Assembly (NCBI GenBank): GCA_003485715.1
Contig: DNIF01000149.1
Span: 1 to 9,335 of the forward strand
Source of the DNA: Gammaproteobacteria bacterium
GTDB taxonomy: Bacteria > Pseudomonadota > Gammaproteobacteria > UBA7966
DNA length: 9,335 nt
Reading direction: 5' to 3'
Shown: in pieces, positions 1 to 7,224 of the stretch
Position numbering within the stretch: the first letter of the stretch is position 1
Layout of the letters: the number at the start of each line of letters is the position of its first letter
Position numbers and translations under genes: made by a program
Notes under the pieces: generated by a model
The model's input: the letters and a program-made list of their open reading frames with translations, nothing else
Told to the model about the DNA's origin: nothing
Database searches by the model: none

Positions 1-18
1 GGAGGAGATGGCTTGCAT
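1..18 (-). CDS. nuoI: Probable NADH-quinone oxidoreductase subunit I, first six codons only
   Basis: An ATG at 18-16 on the minus strand opens a frame (M-Q-A-I-S-S) that runs off the left edge. It lies 40 bases after the nuoH stop, with an AAGGG Shine-Dalgarno-like stretch about 9 bases upstream. NuoI, the ferredoxin-like subunit with two 4Fe-4S clusters (N6a and N6b), follows NuoH in nearly all proteobacterial nuo operons and often starts with a short helical segment of this kind. The identity therefore rests on position and start signals; no diagnostic cysteine motif is inside the window. Confidence 0.5.
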
Positions 19-58
19 GTCAGGGAGCCCTTCGCGGGTGCGATTTCTTCACGAGATC

Positions 59-1096
59 TCAGTCGTACCAGGGTGGGAGGTCGAGCACGGAGAACACCCC
101 GACCACCACGATCCAGGCGATGGTGATCGGCAGGAAGACCTTCCAGCCCAGGCGCATGATCTGGTCGTAGCGATAGCGGGGGAACGTGGCGCGGAACCAG
201 AGGAAGAGCAGCAGGAACAAGCTCACCTTGAGCGCCAGCCACACGAAGCCCGGCACCCAGGCAGTGAGGGGATCCAGCAGCGGGATGCCCTGGAACGGCG
301 ACAGCCAGCCACCCATGAACATCGTGGCCGTGAGCACCGAGATGAGGATCATGTTCGCGTATTCGGCCACGAAGAAGAGCGCGAAGGCGAAACCGGAGTA
401 ATCCACGTGGAAGCCGGCGACGATCTCGGACTCCCCCTCGGTGACATCGAAGGGCGCGCGGTTGGTCTCGGCAACCCCGGAAATGAAATAGATGACAAAC
501 AGCGGCAGCAAGGGCAGCCAGTACCAGTGCAGGAGGCTGCCCTGCTGGGCAAGCACGATCTCGCGCAGATTGAGGCTGCCGGCCGTCATGAGCACGCCAA
601 CCAAGGCGAAGCCCATCGCGATCTCGTAGGAGACAATCTGCGCAGCCGAGCGCATGGAGCCGAAGAAGGCGTACTTGGAGTTCGAGGCCCAGCCCGCGAT
701 CATGATGCCGTACACGGCGAGCGAGGTCAGGGCCAGCACGTAGAGCAGGCCCGCATTCACGTCGGCCAGCACCGCCCAGTCGTCGAATGGAATCACGGCC
801 CAGGCTGTCAGCGCAGGCGCGACGGCGATGACGGGCGCCAGGACGAAGAGCACCTTGTCGGAGCCCGTGGGGACGATGATCTCCTTGAAGGCCGCCTTGA
901 GCATGTCGGCAAAGGGCTGGAACAGGCCGCGCGGGCCGACGCGGTTCGGGCCGATGCGCTGCTGCATGTAACCGATGATCTTGCGCTCGGCCAAGGTCAG
1001 GTAAGCGACGCTGATGAGCACGACCGTCATGATGACGACGATCCCCACCAGGCTTTCAAGCAGGGTGGCAGCAGGCTCGGGCAACCAGTCGAACAT
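59..1096 (-). CDS. nuoH: NADH-quinone oxidoreductase subunit H (ND1 homologue)
   Basis: NuoH is the membrane subunit of complex I that, with NuoB and NuoD, forms the entrance and chamber of the quinone site. The 345-residue product has the family's usual length and about eight hydrophobic segments. The conserved first cytoplasmic loop runs from E37-R38-K39 through R47-I-G-P-N-R to about residue 67 (LFQPFADMLK). The second signature, AETNRAPFD at 209-217, is followed by the acidic loop E220-G-E-S-E224 and AGFH at 227-230; these charged loops line the quinone channel in solved complexes. The ATG at 1096 is preceded by CCGGAG about 10 bases upstream. The gene lies 29 bases after nuoG and 40 bases before the probable nuoI. 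Nothing looks truncated. Confidence 0.97.
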   Translation of the reverse strand: MFDWLPEPAATLLESLVGIVVIMTVVLISVAYLTLAERKIIGYMQQRIGPNRVGPRGLFQPFADMLKAAFKEIIVPTGSDKVLFVLAPVIAVAPALTAWAVIPFDDWAVLADVNAGLLYVLALTSLAVYGIMIAGWASNSKYAFFGSMRSAAQIVSYEIAMGFALVGVLMTAGSLNLREIVLAQQGSLLHWYWLPLLPLFVIYFISGVAETNRAPFDVTEGESEIVAGFHVDYSGFAFALFFVAEYANMILISVLTATMFMGGWLSPFQGIPLLDPLTAWVPGFVWLALKVSLFLLLFLWFRATFPRYRYDQIMRLGWKVFLPITIAWIVVVGVFSVLDLPPWYD

Positions 1097-1125
1097 GGAT
1101 ACGAGGCTCCGGAAGTGGGCGGCGT

Positions 1126-3516
1126 TCAGCCGGCCGTGGCGGCTCGTGCCGCCGGGACGCGCAGCAGGGTGAGTTCAGACCCGGGCAATGGCAGCGACAC
1201 CTGGCCAGCGTGAGTCACATCCGTCGCAGCAATGCCCTCTGCCAGGCGCGCATCGATCACGACCTGCCAGAGCCCGGCGTCCACTCCGTCAGAAGAGACC
1301 TGCACCGCATCCGCTGCGCTGAGCCCGAGGGCTGCTGCCGTCGCCGGAGCGAGTGCGAGGGTTGCAGCAGCCCCCGCATGGGTGGTCGCCTGCAACGCGG
1401 CCGCGCGACGCACCAGCGGGTCGATCCGGTACATGGAGACCTGCGCGAAGAAGCGAGGCGATCCAGTCGCGCCAGCGTGGGCGCTGGCAGCACTGACCGG
1501 GGGACGCCCCGAAGCTATCGACCGTTGCAGGCCGGCGGCGTCTGCCGAGGTTGAGTGCAGGTCGGCGAAGGTTTCGAAGGGGAAGGCCGCTGGATCGATG
1601 CCTGCCCCGATGGCCCGCAACCAGCGCCATCCCGCCCGTGCCTCGCCGAGCGGTTTCACGACCGCAGCAAAGGATTGAAGCTGTCCGGCGAGGTTGCAGT
1701 AGCTCCCTTCGTTCTCGGCGAAGATCGCTGCCGGCAACAGCACGTGCGCATAGCGCTCCATGGCCGGGCTGACCCAGGGCGTGACGACCACATTGCAGCG
1801 GCTTGCGCTGAGCGCCTGCAGCGCCCGGGCCCCGAGACCACTGTCGATCTCCGGTTCGCAGTTGAGTAGCAGCCAGCCGTCGAGGCCGCGGAGCAATTGC
1901 GCGTGGGCGGACAGGCCAGGGAGACCTGCCCGAGCCGACGCGAGATCCGGGCGCACGCCGGCACGGCTGAGACCGAGCGCGTTTGCCCCCGGTGGCAGCC
2001 AGCCGACCTGCACGTTGGCCACGCCCTCGAGGCGCCGCACCAGCGCGAGGAGCGCGCCGTAACCGGCGTTGCGGGTTGCCTCGGCACCCAGCCAGACCGC
2101 CGCGCGGCCGGCAGCAACGAGCGCCTGTGCGCATTCCCGTTGTGCGGGGGACACGGCGACGCGCGCGAGTACATCGTCGGCCGCGATCGGGTGGCCAGCC
2201 GCCTCGAGCGCAGCCCGCACGATGCCTGCGAGCACGCCGGCCTGCGCCGCTGGCGCCTCGGTGAAGGCGTGATGCAGCGGCCAGTTGGCCTGCGGCTGCC
2301 GCGCGCCGAGCACGCTCACCGCAGCGCCGCGCAGGGCCGCCATGCGCAGGCGATGATTCAGCATGGGGATCTCGTGCCGCAGATCGCAGCCGATGAGGAG
2401 CGCGGCATCGAGTTGCGCAACGTCTTCGATGCCAACCCCGCCGAGGCCGGGGTCGAGATCCTCGCAATCACCCTCGGATTGACCGAGGCGGAAGTCCAGA
2501 TGTGGTGTACCCAGGGTCTGGGCTAGGCGCGCCAGCAGGAGCCCCTCTTCACAGGTCGCCATGGGCGCGGTGAGCACGCCGACGCGACCGCGCGGCAATC
2601 CGGCAAGGCCGGCGATGGCCGCAGCCACGGCAGCGGTTGGCGTCACTTCCTGCCAGCTACCATCGGCTGCGCGCAAACGTGGCGCCGTGAGGCGATCCGT
2701 CGTCTGCAGGCCCTCGTAGGAGAAACGATCACGATCGGCGATCCAGACCTCGTTCACGGCCTCGTTCTCGCGAGGCAGCACGCGCTTCACCCGGTTGGCC
2801 TTGGTATGCAGCCAGAGATTGGAGCCGAGAGCATCGTGCGGCGAGATGGATTCGAAGGAGCGCATCTCCCAGGCACGCGCGGAGTAGCGGTAGGGCTTGC
2901 TGGTGAGCGCGCCCACTGGGCAAACGTCGATGACGTTGCCCGAGAGTTCGGAGGTGACTGCCCGCGCGACGTAGGTACCGATCTCCATGTGCTCCCCACG
3001 CCCGGTCGCGCCGAGTTCGCGCAGGCCAGCGATCTCCTCGCCAAAACGCACGCAGCGGGTGCAGTGGATGCAGCGGGTCATGTCGGTACGGATGAGTGGG
3101 CCGATGTCCTTTTCCGGCACCACCCGCTTGGCCTCGGAATAGCGGGACACCGAGCTGCCATAACCCATGGCGAGGTCCTGCAATTCGCACTCCCCGCCTT
3201 GATCACAGATCGGGCAGTCGAGCGGATGATTGATGAGCAGGAACTCCATCGTGCCCTGTTGGGCATCGAGGGCCTTGGGCGAGCGCGTATGCACCTTCAT
3301 GCCGGGCATCACCGGGGTCGCACAGGCCGGCAGCGGCTTGGCCGCCTTCTCGACCTCGACCAGACACATGCGACAGTTGGCGGCTACCGAAAGCTTGCGG
3401 TGATAGCAGAAGCGCGGGATGTAGATACTGGCCTCGTCGGTCACCTCGATCAGCATCTGCCCCTTGCGGGCCGGGAGCTCGACGCCGTCGACCTCGATGG
3501 TGATCAGTTCATCCAT
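1126..3516 (-). CDS. nuoG: NADH-quinone oxidoreductase subunit G (75-kDa FeS subunit homologue)
   Basis: NuoG carries electrons from the FMN/N3 subunit toward the Q module in the peripheral arm. In the 796-residue product the N-terminal ferredoxin-like domain has N1b ligands C37, C48, C51 and C65. The His-Cys3 cluster N5 has H97, C101, C104 and C110, and N4 has C149, C152, C155 and C199 (followed by PVGAL). The rest is the catalytically silent molybdopterin-oxidoreductase-like domain, rich in Ala and Leu. The region after about residue 215, where E. coli NuoG has the four cysteines of N7, contains none here; the sequence instead resembles the mitochondrial and betaproteobacterial type. The ATG at 3516 has CGGAG about 10 bases upstream. 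The gene is separated from nuoF by the methyltransferase-like ORF, an unusual arrangement. Confidence 0.97.
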   Translation of the reverse strand: MDELITIEVDGVELPARKGQMLIEVTDEASIYIPRFCYHRKLSVAANCRMCLVEVEKAAKPLPACATPVMPGMKVHTRSPKALDAQQGTMEFLLINHPLDCPICDQGGECELQDLAMGYGSSVSRYSEAKRVVPEKDIGPLIRTDMTRCIHCTRCVRFGEEIAGLRELGATGRGEHMEIGTYVARAVTSELSGNVIDVCPVGALTSKPYRYSARAWEMRSFESISPHDALGSNLWLHTKANRVKRVLPRENEAVNEVWIADRDRFSYEGLQTTDRLTAPRLRAADGSWQEVTPTAAVAAAIAGLAGLPRGRVGVLTAPMATCEEGLLLARLAQTLGTPHLDFRLGQSEGDCEDLDPGLGGVGIEDVAQLDAALLIGCDLRHEIPMLNHRLRMAALRGAAVSVLGARQPQANWPLHHAFTEAPAAQAGVLAGIVRAALEAAGHPIAADDVLARVAVSPAQRECAQALVAAGRAAVWLGAEATRNAGYGALLALVRRLEGVANVQVGWLPPGANALGLSRAGVRPDLASARAGLPGLSAHAQLLRGLDGWLLLNCEPEIDSGLGARALQALSASRCNVVVTPWVSPAMERYAHVLLPAAIFAENEGSYCNLAGQLQSFAAVVKPLGEARAGWRWLRAIGAGIDPAAFPFETFADLHSTSADAAGLQRSIASGRPPVSAASAHAGATGSPRFFAQVSMYRIDPLVRRAAALQATTHAGAAATLALAPATAAALGLSAADAVQVSSDGVDAGLWQVVIDARLAEGIAATDVTHAGQVSLPLPGSELTLLRVPAARAATAG

Positions 3517-3561
3517 ACTTTCGTTGCTCCGGATGGATCGCTATGCCCGATGGTGGGCAGG

Positions 3562-4119
3562 TCAGTGACGCGAGGCAGAAGGGACGCGACGAAACACCCA
3601 CCAGGGGTCATCGCTCGAGCGCGGGAATCCTGACTGCGGCACGTAACCTGCCGCCGCAAAACCAGCACCGATGGCGGAGACCACATCCTCATCGAGATGC
3701 TGGGTATCGCTGATGACACTGCCACGCGGTTGCAGACTGCGATCGACGAGTTCCAGCGTGGTCCTGAGGTCGCCCGACCAATGACGCCCGGCACTGCTCA
3801 AATAGATCACGTCGTAGGGGATTTCCGGGCGGAATTCCTCCGGCCGGCAGCGGTGAAAGCGCACACAGGGCCATTGCGAACGTGCCAGCGCGATGGCGCT
3901 GCGATCGCTGTCCATACCCTCCGCACGCAGACCGAGGTGATGCAGGGTACCGACCAGTTCCCCACTGTCACACTCGAGGTGCAGCAGCCGGCGCCCGATC
4001 AGACGCGGCAGCAGGCGCAACGCCAGTATCCAGGCTCGCCGCGTCGTCCAGACGGATTCGAGCGGCTGCGGACCAGGGGCAACTGGAACGGGGGCCGCGG
4101 GGACGGGGGCGTGAGTCAT
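3562..4119 (-). CDS. Class I SAM-methyltransferase-like protein with degraded motif I, inserted between nuoF and nuoG
   Basis: This 185-residue protein is not a known complex I subunit. After a Pro/Ala-rich N-terminus (about residues 4-19) it follows the layout of a small Rossmann-fold methyltransferase. A motif I-like strand and turn covers 45-55 (LLHLECDSGEL), then comes GMDSD at 68-72 where the ribose-binding acidic residue usually lies, PYDVIYLSS at 101-109 resembling the motif around the active site, and a strand preceded by SLQPRGSVI at 128-136 resembling the L-x-P-G-G element. Motif I is poor: the usual acidic residue is H47, and two of the three glycines are E49 and D51, leaving only G53. 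It may therefore bind SAM weakly or not at all. The start follows the nuoF stop by 14 bases with no clear Shine-Dalgarno sequence, which suggests coupled translation, and the stop is 45 bases before nuoG. Third codon positions look less GC-biased than in the nuo genes. Substrate and function are unknown. Confidence 0.75.
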   Translation of the reverse strand: MTHAPVPAAPVPVAPGPQPLESVWTTRRAWILALRLLPRLIGRRLLHLECDSGELVGTLHHLGLRAEGMDSDRSAIALARSQWPCVRFHRCRPEEFRPEIPYDVIYLSSAGRHWSGDLRTTLELVDRSLQPRGSVISDTQHLDEDVVSAIGAGFAAAGYVPQSGFPRSSDDPWWVFRRVPSASRH

Positions 4120-4133
4120 GGGACCGTACAGCC

Positions 4134-5438
4134 TCAGGCGGCGCGCGCCGGCAGCGGGCCGACCTGGCTGCGACCGTGCTCGATGAAGTACTCGAACTCT
4201 GCCCGGTAATGTTTGATGAAGCTCCGCACCGGCATGGCGGCGGCATCGCCCAGCGCACAGATGGTGCGCCCCTCGATCTTGCGAGCGACGTCGTCCAGGC
4301 GCTCGAGATCGGCCGGCTCGCCCTTGCCCTCGACGATGCGGGTCAACATGCGATAGAGCCAGCCGGTGCCCTCACGGCACGGGGTGCACTGACCGCAGGA
4401 TTCGGCGTAGTAGAAACGCGAGATCCGGCGCAGCGCACTGACCATGCAGGTGGTCTCGTCCATGACGATGACGGCACCCGATCCGAGCATCGAACCCACC
4501 TTGCTGATGGAGTCGTAGTCCATGTCGGTGGCGAGCATCACCTCGCCAGGCAGGACTGGCACCGAGGAACCACCGGGGATGACGGCCTTCAACCGGCGCC
4601 CCTTCCACACGCCACCCGCGAGCGCGAGCAGGTCGCGGAAGGAGGTGCCGAGCGGCACTTCGAAGTTTCCTGGTCGTTCGACATGGCCGCTGACCGAGAA
4701 CACCTTGGTGCCGCCGTTGTTGGGTCGCCCAATGTCGGCGAACCACTCTGCCCCCTTGCGCAAGATGGTGGGGACGGAGGCCAGCGACTCGACGTTGTTG
4801 ATGGTGGTCGGGCGCCCGTAAAGACCGAAGCTGGCGGGGAAAGGCGGTTTGAAACGCGGTTGACCCTTCTTGCCCTCGAGGGATTCCAGCAGGGCTGTCT
4901 CTTCGCCGCAGATGTAGGCCCCCGCGCCGAGGGTGCCGTAAAGATCGATGTGCACGCCGCTGCCCAGGATGTCGCGCCCGAGCAATCCCTCGCGATAGGC
5001 CTCGACCAGCGCCTGCTCGAAACGCGCGTAGGGCTCATCCATGAACTCGCCACGCATGTAGTTGTAGCCGACCGTCGCACCCACGCAGTAACCCGCGATT
5101 GCCATGCCTTCAACCAGGGCGTGCGGATTGAAGCGGAGGATGTCGCGATCCTTGCAGGTTCCCGGCTCGGATTCGTCCGCGTTGCAGACGATGTACTTCT
5201 GACCGGGCGCCGTGCGTGGCATGAAACTCCACTTCACCCCGGTCGGGAAACCGGCCCCTCCGCGACCGCGCAGGCCTGAGGCCTTGACCTCCTCGATGAC
5301 CTGCTCGGGTGGCACTTTCTCCGTGAGGATGCGGCGCCAAGCCTGATAGCCGCCAATCTTCAGGTAGCTCGCCAAGCTCCAGGGCTCGTCGAACTGGAGG
5401 GTTTCGTAGACGGTCTGGTTCAGCAGGATCTGGCTCAT
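4134..5438 (-). CDS. nuoF: NADH-quinone oxidoreductase subunit F (NADH- and FMN-binding, 51-kDa homologue)
   Basis: NuoF oxidises NADH, passes hydride to bound FMN and then sends single electrons to cluster N3. The 434-residue product has the glycine-rich nucleotide/FMN segment GLRGRGGAGFPTG at 55-67 and the FMN-contacting CNADESEPGT at 85-94. The nucleotide-site signature GAGAYICGEETALLESLEG is at 171-189. The 4Fe-4S cluster N3 is bound by ESCGQCTPCREG (C348, C351, C354) and C394. The start at 5438 overlaps the nuoE stop as ATGA. The frame stays open upstream across nuoE, but homology begins at this ATG, so longer versions are not credible. The Shine-Dalgarno sequence is weak, consistent with coupling to nuoE. 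It is followed by the methyltransferase-like ORF instead of directly by nuoG. Confidence 0.98.
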   Translation of the reverse strand: MSQILLNQTVYETLQFDEPWSLASYLKIGGYQAWRRILTEKVPPEQVIEEVKASGLRGRGGAGFPTGVKWSFMPRTAPGQKYIVCNADESEPGTCKDRDILRFNPHALVEGMAIAGYCVGATVGYNYMRGEFMDEPYARFEQALVEAYREGLLGRDILGSGVHIDLYGTLGAGAYICGEETALLESLEGKKGQPRFKPPFPASFGLYGRPTTINNVESLASVPTILRKGAEWFADIGRPNNGGTKVFSVSGHVERPGNFEVPLGTSFRDLLALAGGVWKGRRLKAVIPGGSSVPVLPGEVMLATDMDYDSISKVGSMLGSGAVIVMDETTCMVSALRRISRFYYAESCGQCTPCREGTGWLYRMLTRIVEGKGEPADLERLDDVARKIEGRTICALGDAAAMPVRSFIKHYRAEFEYFIEHGRSQVGPLPARAA

Positions 5439-5974
5439 CTCAGCTCGTCCAGGATGCGATCGACCTCTTCCAGGGTCAGATTCTCGTGATAGTGGTGGTC
5501 GACCATCATCATCGGTGCCCCACAGCAGGCGGCCAGACATTCCTCCTCGCGCTTGAGGAAGATGCGACCGTCGCTGGTGGTCTCGCCAGTGACAATCCCC
5601 AGCCGGTCCTCCACGTGCCGGACGATGTCCTCGCCACCGCGGAGCCAGCAGGAGATATTGGTGCAGATCGAGACACTGTGCCGGCCCACCGGTTTCGTCT
5701 CGATCATCGAGTAGAAGCTCGCGACCTCGTAGACGGCGATGCGATCCATGCCGAGGTAATCGGCCACCGCATCCATCAATGCCGTGCTGACCCAGCCGCC
5801 ATTCTCGTGCTGGACCTCGCGCAGGGCTGCGAGCACGGCCGATTGGCGCTGGTCGGCGGGATACTTGGCGAGCCACGCGTCGATCACCTCGCGCGCATGC
5901 GCTGAGAGCATCACCTCGCCCTCGCCTTCAATGATTGCGGCAGCGGCCGCACCGTCATGCTCAGCACCGCTCAT
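5435..5974 (-). CDS. nuoE: NADH-quinone oxidoreductase subunit E (24-kDa 2Fe-2S subunit homologue)
   Basis: NuoE is the thioredoxin-fold 2Fe-2S subunit that holds cluster N1a next to the flavin in NuoF. In the 179-residue product an N-terminal helical region (HENGGW at 56-61, then YEVASFYSM at 82-90) precedes the cluster-binding C104-x4-C109 and C146-x3-C150; an extra cysteine follows at C151. The start at 5974 overlaps the nuoD stop as ATGA and has GGAGAG 8 bases upstream. The first 21 residues are Ala- and acid-rich and look dispensable; Met22 is a possible internal start, but the Shine-Dalgarno sequence and the overlap favour the longer form. The stop overlaps the nuoF start by four bases, so E and F, which form a heterodimer, should be made in step. 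Confidence 0.97.
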   Translation of the reverse strand: MSGAEHDGAAAAAIIEGEGEVMLSAHAREVIDAWLAKYPADQRQSAVLAALREVQHENGGWVSTALMDAVADYLGMDRIAVYEVASFYSMIETKPVGRHSVSICTNISCWLRGGEDIVRHVEDRLGIVTGETTSDGRIFLKREEECLAACCGAPMMMVDHHYHENLTLEEVDRILDELR

Positions 5975-7224
5975 CGGTCGATCTCTCCGAAGACGATATC
6001 CTGTGTGCCGATCACGGCCACCACGTCGGCCAGCATGTGACCGCGCACCATCTCGTCAATCGAGGCGAGGTGTGCGAAACCCGGGGCCCGGACCTTGAGC
6101 CGATAAGGCTTGTTGGCGCCGTCCGAGATCAGATACACCCCGAACTCGCCTTTGGGATGCTCGACCGCAGCGTAGACCTCGCCCGGCGGTACGCAGTAGC
6201 CCTCGGTAAAGAGCTTGAAGTGATGGATGAGGGCCTCCATGTCGCCCTTCATTGACTCCCGGCGCGGGGCCATGAGCTTGTTGTCCTCCAGCATCACCGG
6301 GCCGGGATTCATCCGCAGCCAGTCGATGCACTGGCGGATGATGCGATTGGACTGCCGCATCTCCTCGACCCGCACGAGATAGCGGTCGTAGCAATCGCCG
6401 GTGACGCCGACGGGGATGTCGAAGTCCATCTGCGCGTAGACCTCGTAGGGCTGCTTCTTGCGCAAGTCCCAGGCGATACCGGAGCCGCGCAGCATCGGCC
6501 CGGTGAAGCCGAGTTGCAGGGCGCGATCAGGACTGACCACACCGATGCCGACCGTGCGCTGCTTCCAGATGCGGTTGTCGGTGAGGAGGGTCTCGTACTC
6601 ATCCACGCAGGCGGGGAAGCGCTCGGTGAAATCCTGCAGAAAGTCAAGCAGGGAGCCTTCGCGATTGGCGTTCAGCCGCGCTACCTCGGCAGCGCTCCGG
6701 AGCGCGCTCTTCTCGTACTTCGGCATGGTCTCCGGGAGGTCGCGGTAGACACCCCCGGGGCGGTAGTAGGTGGCGTGCATGCGGGTGCCAGACACCGCCT
6801 CGTAGCAGTCCATGAGGTCCTCCCGCTCACGGAAGCAGTAGAGGAACATCGTCATGGCGCCGATATCGAGGCCATGTGCCCCGAGCCACATGAGGTGGTT
6901 CAGGATGCGGGTGACCTCATCGAACATCACCCGGATGTACTGCGCACGGATGGGGGGCGTGATGTCGAGGAGCTTCTCGATGGCGAGCACATAGCCGTGC
7001 TCGTTGCACATCATCGACACGTAATCGAGCCGATCCATATAGCCGATGGACTGATTGAAGGGCTTGCTCTCGGCAAGCTTCTCGGTGCCCCGGTGCAACA
7101 GCCCGATGTGCGGATCGGCGCGCTCGATGACCTCGCCGTCCATCTCCAGCACCAGCCGCAACACGCCGTGCGCCGCCGGATGCTGCGGGCCGAAGTTCAG
7201 TGTCAGGTTGCGGATGTCAGCCAT
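5971..7224 (-). CDS. nuoD: NADH-quinone oxidoreductase subunit D (49-kDa homologue)
   Basis: NuoD is descended from the large subunit of NiFe hydrogenases and forms the quinone head-group site facing cluster N2. The 417-residue product starts MADIRNLTLNFGPQHP. It keeps the quinone-site pair H19 (in HPAAHG) and Y68 (in DRLDY), spaced 49 residues apart as in Thermus and mitochondrial enzymes. R45 in LLHRGTEK aligns with the arginine that NDUFAF7 dimethylates in mitochondrial NDUFS2. The C-terminus ends in the conserved DIVFGEIDR. The start at 7224 has AAGGG 8 bases upstream and overlaps the nuoC stop by 8 bases. The upstream extension of the frame lies inside nuoC and has no homology. The length is standard for proteobacteria with unfused C and D. 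Confidence 0.98.
   Translation of the reverse strand: MADIRNLTLNFGPQHPAAHGVLRLVLEMDGEVIERADPHIGLLHRGTEKLAESKPFNQSIGYMDRLDYVSMMCNEHGYVLAIEKLLDITPPIRAQYIRVMFDEVTRILNHLMWLGAHGLDIGAMTMFLYCFREREDLMDCYEAVSGTRMHATYYRPGGVYRDLPETMPKYEKSALRSAAEVARLNANREGSLLDFLQDFTERFPACVDEYETLLTDNRIWKQRTVGIGVVSPDRALQLGFTGPMLRGSGIAWDLRKKQPYEVYAQMDFDIPVGVTGDCYDRYLVRVEEMRQSNRIIRQCIDWLRMNPGPVMLEDNKLMAPRRESMKGDMEALIHHFKLFTEGYCVPPGEVYAAVEHPKGEFGVYLISDGANKPYRLKVRAPGFAHLASIDEMVRGHMLADVVAVIGTQDIVFGEIDR

Noticed and set aside
8..1213. 401-codon plus-strand open frame antisense to nuoH
   Set aside because: It is an Arg-, Glu-, Gly- and His-rich low-complexity translation typical of a frame opposite a GC-rich membrane protein gene; no domain seen.
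3882..5279. 465-codon plus-strand open frame antisense to nuoF
   Set aside because: It is the codon-biased shadow of nuoF in GC-rich DNA; the peptide has no family features, and nuoF on the other strand has full motif support.
4134..5876. 580-residue version of NuoF extending upstream through nuoE
   Set aside because: Residues before MSQILLNQ are an out-of-frame reading of nuoE; the ATGA junction at 5438 and NuoF homology fix the start.
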